This document shows, piece after piece, positions 1 through 10,000 of a stretch of 64,000 bases of DNA (position 1 is the stretch's first letter; every line of letters starts with the position of its first letter). Source of the stretch: Isochrysis galbana (Eukaryota > Haptophyta > Isochrysidales > Isochrysidaceae); NCBI GenBank assembly GCA_018136815.1, contig CM030941.1, positions 132,239 through 196,238 on the forward strand, given 5' to 3'. The translations under genes were made by a program, and so were the position numbers. The notes beneath the pieces are model-generated. The model did not search any database and was not told the origin of the DNA. It saw only the letters and a list, made by a program, of their open reading frames with translations.

Positions 1-504
1 CCTCACCGAAGAGCCCCTCCCTGCCGAGGCCAGGTGAGCGGGGTGCGCCGGCGGTCGGCCCAGCGGCTCGACGCTTCACGGCAAGACGGGCCCGAGTGCG
101 GCTGCGCAGCCTGAGCAGTGGCAGCACGGAAGGGCCGGTGCTTTGGGCACGGTGTGGATGAAAGGTGGGTGGGCGCGGCAACCGCCGTGGCGACGGCATG
201 TGTGGTGCAGCGAAGTGGCGCATGTGCTGCACAATGTTGAGTTCAAGCATGCTGTAGAGCTTTGTTGGCGATGCAAGATGGAGTGCGAGATCAGTTACAC
301 ACGGTCATTGGACAAAGCATGTGGCATCCATGTTGATCCTTGTCGCGGGTGATTGTTGCGCGCAACATTAAGCGTACACTCGCAAGCGTGTAGTGGGCGT
401 GCACCTGGACATGGGGGAAAATCTTGAACAACTTCCCGCTACGTGTATGTGCACGGTGTGAGGTAGTGCGCTCGCGCTACTCCCTGTTGCCCACCGCTCA
501 CCTA
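1..504. other. no recognisable gene
   Basis: I see only short open frames with no domain-like composition. No tRNA fold or terminal repeat was found. Confidence 0.4.
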
Positions 505-612
505 CCCAAAAAACTTTTAATATTCTCGCCTCACACGTGGCAATGGGATTCACTTCTGTAGCCACGCCCATTCCCCTTCCTCTCCCTCACTACCCGTCTT
601 GCGCGCCTTGCG
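505..612 (-). repeat. 3' end fragment of the SINE-like family
   Basis: The segment begins with an A-rich stretch followed by CTTTTAATATTCTCGCC. This closely matches, in reverse complement, the 3' ends of the complete family members at 4672 and 29095 (conserved TTAAAAG plus a T-rich tail). The remainder of the element is missing, so it is a 3' piece of a minus-strand insertion. Confidence 0.4.
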
Positions 613-659
613 GCAACTCCCCTTGTGCTCTACTAAGGGGCTCAGATTGCATGATTGCA

Positions 660-1340
660 TGCATCAACCAAGTTTATACTTGGTTCGCGCCCATGGGGGG
701 GGCACGAGCACGAGCCCGCCCCTCTCTCAATTCCTCCCCTGCCGTGGGGGAGGAACCACCCATCCTCCTGGCATGCCTGATGGCTTGCCTAGCGAGCCAG
801 GAGGGGAGACTGCCCCAATAACCCACTCTCTTCCCCACAGCCCACAGGCTCGCCTGGTTCGCTCGTCCTGGCCCGGCGTGGCCAGCCCATTGCTCCAACC
901 CCTCCTCCCCCCTGTTCGACAGGCAGACAGGTGCAGCGTGGGGGCCCCTAAGGCTCAGGAGCGCCAGCGAGGGAGAGGCAGGAGGCAGGGGAAGCCTGGG
1001 CCCACCCAACCCCAGCCTCCTCTGCCCTTGACCCTTTAGCTGGCCTCCATGAGCCTCTAGGGGTCGCCAATGGGCATATGCAGGCTTGCCGCAGGCGCGC
1101 CATCGCGAGTGCCGCAGGACAGGGGAGAGAGCGCGTGGAGAAGGGGGTGGGCGGAGCAAGAGTTCCGCCCACCGAAAAACAGGTAAGAGGTAAGTCCCGC
1201 ACCTGTTTACAGGATAAGGATAAGTCCCGCCCTCCCCCTCCCCTTGCGTTGTTTTGCTGGGGTGCGCAGGTTCGATGCGTGCACTGGGGGGAGGACAAAT
1301 ATCGATGGGAGGGGGCAGTGCCCCCTCCCCCCGGTACCAC
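660..1340 (+). mobile_element. SINE-like repeat copy A, partial
   Basis: It starts with CATCAACCAAGTTTATACTTGG and contains the same ordered blocks as the complete copies at 4672-5430 (reverse) and 28308-29095: the CATGGGGGG-GCACGAGC block, CTCCTGGCATGCCTGATGGCTTGCC, CGACAGGCAGACAGGTGCAG and CCTGTTTACAGGATAAG. The 3' half diverges after about 1230 and runs into the Mutator-like element that begins near 1376. No target-site duplication is visible for this copy. Confidence 0.6.
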
Positions 1341-1366
1341 TCGGACACCCGGCTCGTCAGGCATGG

Positions 1367-2451
1367 CGGGATTCCCCCAGATGCCCCGTCAGGTCTCAGG
1401 TCATCAGGTCTTGGCGACCTGATACCTGATATCAGGTGATATCAGGACCTGATATCAGGCTGATATCAGGTGGTCCACCACTAATATTATAATTTTCTAA
1501 TGAGCCATTCTAAGATCCGAGGAAATGGACTACGTCTAGCTAGAAGCGGAGAGGGGGTTCGTGTGGAAGCGGAGGGGAGAGCCCCCCCCCCAGCGAACCC
1601 CCACCCCTCCCCCCGCGGGAACCCCCGCCGCCCCCCCCGCGCACCCGCCTCTGCCGCTCCGCCGGAGGCGCACCCGCCCCACACCCCTCCCCCCCCCAGA
1701 GCCCGCCACTGCTGCCGCTGTTCCCGCCCGCTCCGCCGCCAGCGCGTCCCCTGCTACCTCTGCTCGCCCCACCGCCGTCCCCTTCGCAGCCGCCCGCCTC
1801 GCTGGCTCACCCGCCTCGCTGCCAGCCTCGCCGCTGCGCTCGCGCCTGCCCCAGCGCCACCCCGCCTCCCCCACCTCAACACCAGTCGCCCTCCCCCTGG
1901 CAACCAGCGTCGCCGCCACCAGCCTCGCCTCCACCCAGCCTCGCAGCCACCAGCCTCGCCTGCACCCAGCCTCGCCGCCACCAGCCTCGCAGCCACCAGC
2001 CTCGCCGACACCAGCCTCGCAGCCACCAGCCTCGCAGCCACCAGCCTCGCAGCCACCAGCCTCGCCGCAACCAGCCTGGCCGCCACCAACCCCACAACCA
2101 CCCCAGCCTCGTTACCACCAGCCTCATTACGACCAGCCTCGCCGCCACCAGCCTCGTTGCGACCAGCCTCGCCTCCACCAGCCTCACCTCCACCCAGCCT
2201 CGCCGCCACCAGCCTCGCCGCCACCAGCCTCGCCTCCACCCAGCCTCGCAGCCCATCATCCATCGTCACTGAGAGGCATGGCCGATCGCTCGCGGTTCGG
2301 GTCGATGGCTCGTTTACTGACGTGAAGTTTACTTTATTCTAAAGTTAGTAGTCATAATATCAGCCTGATATCAGGTTATCAGGTCTAGTAGGCCTGATAA
2401 CCTGATATCAGAACCTGATATCAGCCTGACGGGGCATCCAGGGCGGATTCC
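1367..2451. mobile_element. non-autonomous Mutator-like TIR element E1
   Basis: The terminal inverted repeats contain GATGCCCCGTCAGG at 1380-1393 and its reverse complement at 2425-2438, with weaker similarity extending a few bases outward. Inside each end lie several copies of CTGATATCAGG and close variants (about 1385-1475 and 2360-2430). The flanks GCGGGATTCC (ending 1375) and GCGGATTCC (2443-2451) look like a 9 bp target duplication with one indel. No transposase is present. The 1067 bp core (1376-2442) carries a Pro/Ala/Ser-rich open frame made by a tandem repeat. A second family member lies at 49454-49922. Confidence 0.6.
1900..2255. repeat. 15 bp-type tandem repeat CCACCAGCCTCGC
   Basis: There are about two dozen imperfect units of the pattern CCACCAGCCTCGC(A/C)G inside element E1. 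All frames are open because stop codons are absent from the unit. I therefore read the long open frames here (1500-2342 plus, 1754-2269 minus) as repeat products rather than genes. Confidence 0.7.
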
Positions 2452-2840
2452 GGGACTGAAAAGTTGTGTCCAATTAGCTAGTGGCTAGTGCTAGTGGGGT
2501 TGGCTAGGACATAACGTTAATAATTTAATTCATTTAAACCGTGCTCGGGCAAGTGAAACCTCCGTAGTGAAACCGAAACCTCAGTGAAACCCCCGCAAAG
2601 TCCCTCTGTGATGATCGAAAGATCTAGCAGATCTAGTAGCTCTAGAGATACTCCTAGGAGTAGAAGAGAAGAAGAGCACAATCATTCTCTACTCTAGTAG
2701 TAGGTAGTAGAGTGCTTCCCACTCTTAACTCTAAACTACTCCCTCGCCTTCTTCTTCTTCCCCTCTCTCTACTCTCAAGTCCTTCACTCTCTTGGAACTT
2801 TCTTGCCGTCGCCTCGCGTCGCCCGACGAGAGAGAGAGCG
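2452..2840. other. upstream region of the PsbQ-like gene
   Basis: No coding sequence is recognised. The stretch from 2480 to 2600 is relatively AT-rich. The stretch 2720-2840 is a pyrimidine-rich CTTC/CTCT tract ending in a GA-rich leader (GAGAGAGAGCG) directly before the start codon, consistent with a promoter and 5' UTR. Confidence 0.35.
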
Positions 2841-3895
2841 ATGCGCTGCTGGCTGGGGCTCTTCTTCTGCCTTGGGGCCGCCCAGGCTCTCCTGGCGGAC
2901 CTGGGCCTCACGGGGCGGAGGCAGCTTCTCGGCCGGGCAGCTACCGTCATTCTCGCTCCAGCTGCTGCCCTTCAAGGCCCCTCTGGCTCCCAGAGAGCGC
3001 GAGCAGCCCTTGTGAAACCGCCGCCGATCGATTTGAAGGCGGAGCTCGTATACATCCTTCGAGTGCAGGAGGCTTGCTCGCAGGAGGTACGGCTGGTGAA
3101 GACGGGAAAGTACCGTGAGCTTCAGCGGCTCAATATTAAGCGCGCTGTCACCATGATGATCGACAACTACGACCTCGCGGGAAGGTTCAACAAGGCGGCG
3201 TCCGCAGCGCCGAAAGAGCAGGTGAGGAATTCCGCCTCCACGAGGCGTCCCTGTCTACGCCCGTAGACACGCGGGGAATTCGTGTCTGGACGTGGAAGTT
3301 TCACGCGAGGTGGCGCCCCCACCCCCCAAGTGCGCCCGGCGCAGCGCTCGGCGTCCACGGCTGCACGGCCCACATGCGAGAGCGGCAGCGCCATAGATGA
3401 ATGGGGAGAGAAGAGAGGCGCCATACACAAGAATCCCCGCGACTGCACAGCTGGCAAGCGGGCGTGTGAACACACCAGCGAAGAGGCACAGCCTGTTCAC
3501 CACGGGGCCTTGTGTTCTTCCGTGAGCACCGCTGACCGCCCGCCCGCGGTTGGACGCCGCTGCCATCGCCCACTTGTCACATTGCGTTGGTCTGCCCCCA
3601 GGTGGCAGTCGCCACGCAGTACGGCCAAACCGCCGTCGAGGGCCTCATCCAGATCCTCGAATACTTTCCGTCCAATCTGAAGGCGGACGACCTGACGCGC
3701 GAGCAGTCTACGTTCGTCTTGGCCGCGCTGGCCTCCACCTCGAAGTCAATCGACTCCTTCCTGGGCCTCATGCCGCAAGATGCCGTGCAGGCCGCCAAGA
3801 GGCAGGTTGCAGAGGAGAACGAGCTCAACGAAAAGGAGTTTCCAGAGGACATGAAGCTACTCAACCCGCCAACAGTTGGCGAGCAGCGGGACTGA
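2841..3895 (+). CDS. PsbQ-like thylakoid-lumen protein, plastid-targeted (two exons)
   Basis: Exon 1 is 2841-3221 and exon 2 is 3602-3895. The 380 bp intron has GTGAGG and CCCCCAG borders in phase 0. The joined product is 224 residues. The first 18 residues (MRCWLGLFFCLGAAQALL) form an ER-type signal peptide. Residues 26-43 carry a second targeting signal, an RR pair followed by LLGRAATVILAPAAAL, ending near an ARA cleavage-like site. The remaining 160 or so residues are acidic/basic and helical, with no membrane segment. They resemble PsbQ-like four-helix proteins of the oxygen-evolving side of photosystem II, but the family call rests on my recognition of the pattern rather than a search. 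The two-step targeting implies passage through the ER, plastid and thylakoid lumen, as in algae with secondary plastids. The ATG at 2841 is chosen because the signal peptide begins there; an upstream in-frame extension is low-complexity leader. Confidence 0.75.
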
Positions 3896-4658
3896 AGCTG
3901 GGGAAGCTCGTAGCGGGAGCCCATGGTGGCGGCAACGTCGCAAAGTGAGACCAATGTGCAGCCGTTTCAGGGCCAATGCCACTGCCCCATCAGAGAGTGA
4001 TGTGGAGCAGCATCGCAACTTCCTTTTGATCCACATGTGTTTGGTGCAGACACGGTGCAGTCACTTCGCCTCGAGTAACCGGGCTGGTCCCGTCGTGCGA
4101 CACGCGCGCCGAGCCGTGATTCAATTTTTAGTGTCATGATGACAGTAGACACAACCGTAATGCCGCGTTTACCTCCGAAATGCTCGCTCGTGTGACGGCG
4201 CTCAGCGTCTGCCATTGCTGCCAGGCACAGTTAACGCGATCGCATCACACGGTTCCCAGACATCTCGCGAGACGCACCGTCTTATGGTCTTGCGGCACGG
4301 CGATTGTGTTCCAATGCGCGCTTTCGTGATGCATGTCGTGACCACAATGACGCACTATGACGCATGTCAACGCCGCGCTGCAGATGTACCACATGGTACC
4401 TTAGGTTCTCAATTCTCCACATGTCAAGCGGCTCGACGCAGAGTGGCCAGAGGCGCGCGCCGCACGCATAAGGTGGCAGAGCGGTAGAGCACTACAGCTC
4501 TGCCGCTTCGCCTAGGGCACCTTCGAAGCCACAGGCATTGCCAACCATTTGCACCAAGGAGTGTGTCGCGTGTCGCAAAAATACCTGAGAGGGTAAGGAG
4601 CCTTGGTTGAATAGAGAATATAATCCACCGGGGGAGGCGATCAGAAGTGCAAATGCTA
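3896..4658. other. 3' flank without recognisable gene
   Basis: This contains the 3' UTR of the PsbQ-like gene and about 700 bp in which I see no domain-like reading frame, RNA gene or repeat. Confidence 0.4.
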
Positions 4659-5443
4659 GGGCGGTCAAACAGATAAACCTTTTAATAGTCTCACCGCACA
4701 CGCGGCCGTGGACCCTCTACTTTCTACTCGCACGTAGGAAAACTTTCTACATCCCCACTTCCCCGGCCCTTCTCCCCCCGCCATCAGGCGGCTCCCCCCG
4801 TGCACTACTAGGGGGATAGGGGTGAAGGGCTTAGATATGGTCCGGTGGCCCGCGCCTCCCCCCGGTGATCATTCCCCCCCTTCCTCCTTTGTCTCCGAGT
4901 GGGCGGCGGCTTCAGCCCCGGCTTATCCTGTAAACAGGTGCGGGACCTTGACTATTTTTCGGTGAGCGGAGCTCTCGCTCCGCTCACCCCCTTCTCCGCG
5001 CTCTCTCTCCCCTCTCCTGCAGGCACGCGCGATGGCGCGCCTGCGGCCGGCCTCCAGCTGCCCTCTGGCGGCCCCTGGAGGCTCCTCGAGGCCAGCTCAG
5101 GGGGCAGAGGAGGTTGGGGCTGGGCCCTGGCCTCCCCTGCCTCTCCCTCGCTGGCGCTCCCGAGCCTCTGGGGCCCCCAATCTGCACCTGTCTGCCTGTC
5201 GACCAGGGGGGGAGGGGGGGTTGGAGCAATGGGCTGGTCACGAGGGGCCATGATGGGCGAATGGGGCGAGCCTGCGGGGAAGGGAGTGGGTCAGTAGGGC
5301 AGTGGCCTCCTGGCAAGCCATCAGGCGTGCCAGGAGGATGGGTGGTCCCCCCCCCATGGCAGGGGAGGAGTGGAGAGAGGAGGGGGCTCGTGCCCCCCAT
5401 GGGTCAACCAAGTATAAACTTAGTTGAGGGGGGCGGTCAAACA
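4659..5443 (-). mobile_element. SINE-like element copy B, complete
   Basis: The element (4672-5430) is flanked by a 13 bp direct repeat GGGCGGTCAAACA at 4659-4671 and 5431-5443. On the minus strand it starts with CAACTAAGTTTATACTTGG, a short hairpin-forming sequence, and ends with ATTAAAAGGTTTATC. The internal blocks match copy C at 28308-29095. TSD length, the defined 5' start and the A/T-rich 3' end are the features of an element inserted by target-primed reverse transcription. It encodes no recognisable protein; both strands have open, Pro/Gly/Arg-rich frames caused by high GC. Confidence 0.75.
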
Positions 5444-5468
5444 CTGATTTATAACTACTAACACTAAC

Positions 5469-5885
5469 ATGCGAGGGGGGCTGCATTTTTTGACCGTCGC
5501 ACGTCGCACGGTGAGCTCCGTGTTTGCCCTCCCGCTCACGCCCACAATGTTTGACATTCCAAACTTAGCACCATCCCAGGATAAATCCGTCCGAGATGAG
5601 CTTGAAATCTACCTCTACCTCTCTCTCCCTCTTGAGAAGAACATGGACATCAACGTGCTGGATTGGTGGCGTTGTCGCGATCGTCGTCGACCGTCGGGCC
5701 CAGGCGCTCCAGATGTCCTGCCGAACTTGGCCAAGATGGCCCGCCAATATCTCGGACGCCCAGCCTCGTCAGCTGGCGTGGAACGCGCCTTCTCCAAAGC
5801 CGGGAAGTTGCACGACGACTTGAAGGCTGGGCAGTCCGACAGCACACTGGAGCACTGCTTACTCGCGGGAATGAATTGTGAGTGA
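5469..5885 (+). pseudogene. hAT transposase C-terminal fragment
   Basis: From about residue 40 of the 138-residue frame the protein matches the hAT dimerisation domain. It has an LDWW block (residues 64-67), then LPNLAKMARQYL, then SSAGVERAFSKAGKL, the motif corresponding to the usual A-S-x-x-x-E-R-x-F-S signature. It ends with a helical H/L block and a stop at 5883. The catalytic N-terminal part and the ribosome-ready start are absent, so this is a remnant. It begins immediately beyond the 3' TSD of SINE-like copy B. Confidence 0.7.
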
Positions 5886-6527
5886 GGGCTTGTTGTGTGT
5901 GGTTCGCGCGCGCAGCGCGCCCTTCATTTAGCACGCCCCCGTCTTCCACCAGCTATGTCTTCAGCACCGCGCAGCGCGCGTAAGCCTCGTCGCTCGGTGT
6001 GTTGGTATTGGCTATTAATAGGTTGTTAATAGCTTTTGTCATCACAGCTATCTTGATAGATAGAGATAGTGCCCTTTGGCTATCTTGATGGATAGAGATA
6101 GTACTTTTTGGAAGTAGATAGCCTAATATCTAGATATCTGTCTATCATGTTCACAGCCTTAAAGTACATATACGACATATTATGTATTATGTATTTGGCT
6201 GTATTTGCAGGTCCCAGTACCGTATTTCCCATCTAGCATCTAGGGTCTAGGGTTCCCAGTCCTAAGTCCTACACGCCAATCACCACCGTCGTTGTAATGT
6301 TGCCCTTGCGCAACCCACCTTGGCCACGCCCATCGTCGCTGCCCACGTCAAAAAACGAGCTTCTGTGACGCCCGCCGACGCTGGCAAGCACGCCGGCATC
6401 GATTGTATGGTAGCGTGTATAGTATGATTGTATGATTGTATTGTGTATTGCATAGTGTATAGTGTAGAGCGTATAGCAGCATAGCAGCACAGCTTTAGTT
6501 TTAGTTTTATTTGTTTCTCAAACAGTA
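5886..6527. other. AT-richer spacer with short direct repeats
   Basis: Two copies of a block around ATCTTGATAGATAGAGATAGT occur at about 6050 and 6083. No gene is recognised. The stretch is clearly less GC-rich than its neighbours. Confidence 0.4.
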
Positions 6528-7695
6528 GATAGTAGATCGTATTAAATTTTTAACAAATTTTTATGGGTCGCGGCGCGGCAAAGGAACGGGACTAGCGCGC
6601 ACACAAGACAGGACTCCCTGCCGCGGCGAGCGCAAGCACCCTTCCCCCTTATGCCACCCAGCTCTTCACTAGCTTACTACCTGCGCTAGCCGGAGCACCC
6701 CTCCCTCCACACTCAGACAGCCCCCCACGCCAGGATCCTGTTCTGGTCTCGCAGGCAAGGGGGCCTAATGGGAGGGTGAGGAGCAACTCCTCGAAGAGGA
6801 GCTTTGGGGAAGGAGATGTTTGAGTGGAGGCGCTATACCCTTGCGCTAGGCATGGGCAGCGACGCCGCCTCAAGACATGTCCTCCTTCTGGTCTTGAGTC
6901 GAAATTTTTGGTGTTTGAAACCGAGGGCGAGGGGGTTTGTGCTTCTTGGGTTGATTGTAGTGGGATGAGGGAGTGGGAGATGGAGTGAAGTGTTGAAAGA
7001 GGGCCCAAGGCAGGGCACTGAGTTGTAGGTACTTGTGGCCCACAAGCGTGGGGTGAAAACGGGAAGTGTATCAACATGTGACTTGAATTGAAATTTTTGG
7101 TGCTTTGAACAGAGGGCGGGGGGGTTTGTGCTGTTTGGGTTGGTTGAAGTGTGAAGGGGGAGTGGGAGAGGGAGTCTAGTGTTGAAAGGGTGCCCAAGGC
7201 AGGGCACTGAGTGATTGGTACTAGTGGCCCACAAGAGTGGGGTGAAGACGAGAATTCTGTCAACAAGTTGGAAAATAGAGGCATGGGGTGCTCTCCGTAT
7301 GGGGTTGATGGTTGTGAAGTGCCCTCCCATGTTGGGTGCACTGATGGTAGAGGTTTCCACCATGGGGAGGGCAGCTGAGCTACCCTCCCACATGAGGTGC
7401 TCTTGGGGTGGAGAGGTTTCCCACTGTAGGAGGGGGTCTCAAAGACCCCCTGCATGATGCGCAGAGCCATGGTGGCAACCTGTTCGGTGCCAGTGCTCGC
7501 CACCCCGCGCGCTTGCGCGGGTGTGGTTTGGATGGGTTGGATGGGCTCTGAGAGGGCTTTCTGACGAGCCGCCTCGGGCGGCGTGGGGCGTCCCAGGTGG
7601 GGCGCGGTGGCGAGGGTCGCCTGGGGCTCGGGAGCGGTCGCGGCACGCTCCATAGTTCAAACTATAACAATAGTTTTCGATAGTAGATCGTATTA
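6528..7695 (-). mobile_element. LINE insertion L1, internally deleted
   Basis: The 17 bp direct repeat GATAGTAGATCGTATTA at 6528-6544 and 7679-7695 bounds a 1134 bp insertion. Its minus-strand 5' end has the family signature AACTATTGTTATAGTTT just before the ATG of an ORF beginning MERA. The 3' end is T/A-rich (ATAAAAATTTGTTAAAAATTT). Reverse transcriptase is absent. A 189 bp internal tandem duplication starts at about 6901 and 7090. The 5' ORF is more diverged than in the other three copies, so this is a separate subfamily. Confidence 0.75.
6649..7653 (-). CDS. LINE ORF1-like Pro/Ser-rich protein (subfamily 1)
   Basis: This is a 334-residue open frame starting at the ATG at 7653. Its first residues (MERAATAPEPQ, then a GRPTPPE motif) align with the ORF starts at 10001, 14507 and 21497. 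The rest is Pro/Ser/Thr-rich, with a duplicated block of about 63 residues reflecting the 189 bp DNA duplication. I see no RNA-binding or zinc motif, so function is unknown. ORF1 proteins of LINEs usually bind the element RNA. It may no longer be functional in this deleted copy. Confidence 0.5.
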   Translation of the reverse strand: MERAATAPEPQATLATAPHLGRPTPPEAARQKALSEPIQPIQTTPAQARGVASTGTEQVATMALRIMQGVFETPSYSGKPLHPKSTSCGRVAQLPSPWWKPLPSVHPTWEGTSQPSTPYGEHPMPLFSNLLTEFSSSPHSCGPLVPITQCPALGTLSTLDSLSHSPFTLQPTQTAQTPPPSVQSTKNFNSSHMLIHFPFSPHACGPQVPTTQCPALGPLSTLHSISHSLIPLQSTQEAQTPSPSVSNTKNFDSRPEGGHVLRRRRCPCLAQGYSASTQTSPSPKLLFEELLLTLPLGPLACETRTGSWRGGLSECGGRGAPASAGSKLVKSWVA

Positions 7696-7936
7696 GTATC
7701 GTAGTGCGTAGGGCAGCGCCAGTGTCCAGTGTGCAGCAGCTTGTTGCGTGGCTCCGCGCTTCGGCTTCCATGCCCGGTCAGTCAATGGCCCCCATGCTGC
7801 AATGGTCCTCCATGCAGGTCAAGTAGGCAAGTACAAGTAAGACTGAGGACTGTACACTGTACGACTGTCCATGGGGCTGCGACGATTTATTTTTTTTATA
7901 AACTGTGCCGCCGCGGTATCTCGGTCGGTCGGTCGG

Positions 7937-8458
7937 ATGGAGCGCCTGCGTCGGCTAGCTCCCGTCTTCTTCACGCTCTGCTCGGTGCTATGCGCCCCGT
8001 GCCGCCAGGAGCGCTGCGCATGCGTGGTCACACGTGCAGTGGCGAGCCTCACCCTCGCCCGCAACGCTGCGCACAAGCTCCGCCTCGCGAGCATAGCAGG
8101 GATGATCGAGAGAGCGGCAGTCGAAGAGTCGACGTCACTCGCCGCCACCGCAGCAGAGACCCTTAGCTCAATGGAGCACGCGTGCGCCGTCTCTTGCAGG
8201 CGCGGGTGCCGCGGGTGCCGCGTGAGCCGACTCATCAATCAGACACGTGCCTTCCACGACGGAGTCGACAGGGCCTCCGAGATGGCCTTCTTTGCCGATG
8301 GAGAGGAGACAGTCGGCAAACTTCCACGCCTCCTTGAGGAGCAGGCCAAGCTCGGCGCGGAGATCGTCGACGACTTAATCTCCCTTGGGCGGCATTGTCC
8401 CAAGGCGAAAGCAGAACTCGCAGAGCGCGCACAGGCCGAAGAGAGGATGGCCACGTAG
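7937..8458 (+). CDS. hypothetical protein with N-terminal hydrophobic segment
   Basis: From the ATG at 7937 the frame gives 173 residues; an in-frame ATG at 7871 would add 22. Residues 7-22 (LAPVFFTLCSVLCAPC) are hydrophobic and could be a signal peptide. Several Cys residues follow (CRQERCAC; CRRGCRGC near the middle). The C-terminal 70 residues are Ala/Glu/Leu-rich and probably helical. I do not recognise the family. Support is the length, the non-repetitive amphipathic composition and its position between two mobile elements. An intron cannot be excluded near 8190, where CTCTTGCAG looks like an acceptor. Confidence 0.45.
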   Translation: MERLRRLAPVFFTLCSVLCAPCRQERCACVVTRAVASLTLARNAAHKLRLASIAGMIERAAVEESTSLAATAAETLSSMEHACAVSCRRGCRGCRVSRLINQTRAFHDGVDRASEMAFFADGEETVGKLPRLLEEQAKLGAEIVDDLISLGRHCPKAKAELAERAQAEERMAT

Positions 8459-8702
8459 CTTGGAATGCCTTGCACAGGCATCAAACGTGCTTAGGTGTGC
8501 TCGTTCACACTGGTGAAGAGGGCCTCCAGCCATCGGTGCTATCGCCCATTTTCAGGGTATCATCCGTGCTCACGATCCACCCCGAAGCATGCGAAAAAGT
8601 ACCGGAATCTTCAGCAGAACGCGAGTCCCGCTGGTAGTAGCAGCGAGTGAGCGCCGCGGCCGACGAGGGGGCACAGGGGATCGAGTCGATTCACATTTCA
8701 TG

Positions 8703-9308
8703 TACTACCTCCGTTCCAAAACTCAGGATCCAGGGAAATGTCTCTTAGAGGGGGTTATAAAATGAGATTCGAATGATCGAGACATTTTGCGGGTACATTG
8801 GGGCGTATGCCAGATGCGATGGAAGAGAAGACAGCATGACGAAAACAAAAGAAATGATGAGTTTTCATTTCATAAAGGTGCGAAAAGTTGCGCGCGGCGC
8901 GAACCGGCGCGGGTGGCTGGCTGCCGCGCTTTTGCCCTCTGGCCCTGAGGAGGCAAAGGAGTTGGTTCGAGAGAGTGCTCCATGAACACGCTTATAACAT
9001 CACCTTGCCGCAGGCATTTGTTTGACACCAAGCGCTGGGTGTTGGCAAAGATTGTGGAGGTAGATGGTGGGAATGAGTGTATGATTTGCCGCACGGAGCG
9101 TTCGTTCTGACAGTGAATAGAGTGCGTATGCTTGTCGCATTGGCACTAGGCATAGCCGCATACTAATGACCTTACAAGCGCTCTTATGTTAAGCCCCAAT
9201 GTACCCTCCCCAACACCATACCTTTGATGGAGCCCCTAGTTGAAGTTTGTGGCCCTTCCATTCAACACAAAGCGTGCGAGGCATTTCAGTTTTGGAACGG
9301 AGGTAGTA
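8703..9308. mobile_element. mariner/Stowaway-like TIR element
   Basis: The ends are perfect 21 bp inverted repeats, TACTACCTCCGTTCCAAAAC(T) at 8703-8723 and its reverse complement at 9288-9308. They resemble the plant Stowaway terminus (CTCCCTCCGTTCC type) and include a TA dinucleotide that can serve as the TA target duplication. A second internal inverted block, GGGTACATTGGGGC, lies at about 8790 and 9205. Interior frames are broken and no DDE/D domain is evident, so it is non-autonomous or decayed. A solo end of the same family occurs at 28182-28207. Confidence 0.65.
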
Positions 9309-9960
9309 AGTGAAAAAAATACTACTAGCGTAGTAGTACTCATTGAATGGCGTGCGCACTTTCGCAGTCCTCTTGTTATTGTTTGCCGTTTTCCAGCAGA
9401 GATAACTTGGGGGTGATGGAGCGCGCTGGATCGCGTACTTGTCATCCGTCGGTGCAATCTCGCCTACTAGTGCTGGAGGAACTCCGCTTGCCGCTTGGAT
9501 GCCGCGCCGATGACCGATGATCGCGCTCGACGGCGCATGTGCATAGGCATCGGGCGTGTCTGGCTGGCGTGAGGTTTCCGCATAGTCCACGTGTATGCAC
9601 TTTACGCGTACGCCACATCATGCCGATGCGGCAGGGACAAGAAGCGGAGGAGGGGCATGGGGTTTTTGATGTCTATTGCAGTTGATAGTTGATAGGGCCG
9701 GAGGCGAGGCGGGCGACAAGCAAAGGCACAGGCGAAAGACAATGAGGTGCGTGCATGCGTATGTGTGGTAAGTCTAGATGTGACCGCTGCGGGTGAGGCG
9801 TAAGATAGCTCGTGGATAGTGGGTAGCGAGTCTTGTTTTGGGGCGATTACTAGAGGGCGCCAGACGCGCGCTAGGAAGAGGGGCTTGGAGCTTGTCGTTG
9901 GCCTGCACTGCCGCGCTAGCCCCCCTAGCTAGACCTTGGACAAGAAGTGCATAAGGGAGC
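9309..9960. other. no recognisable gene
   Basis: There are open frames on the minus strand up to 133 residues, but one runs across the transposon end at 9288-9308 and none has a recognisable motif. Confidence 0.35.
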
Positions 9961-10000
9961 TCATTCATTCACGTCTCAAACTATCGTTATAGTTTCAGCG

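Noticed and set aside
1500-2342. 280-residue Pro/Ala/Ser open frame
   Set aside because: It is produced by a GC-rich tandem repeat inside a non-autonomous transposon; all frames and both strands are open there.
6220-6290. Short similarity between 6220-6290 and 25770-25850 (GTATTTCCCATCTAG, CGCCAATC)
   Set aside because: Possibly an old repeat in inverted orientation, but too short and diverged to define an element.
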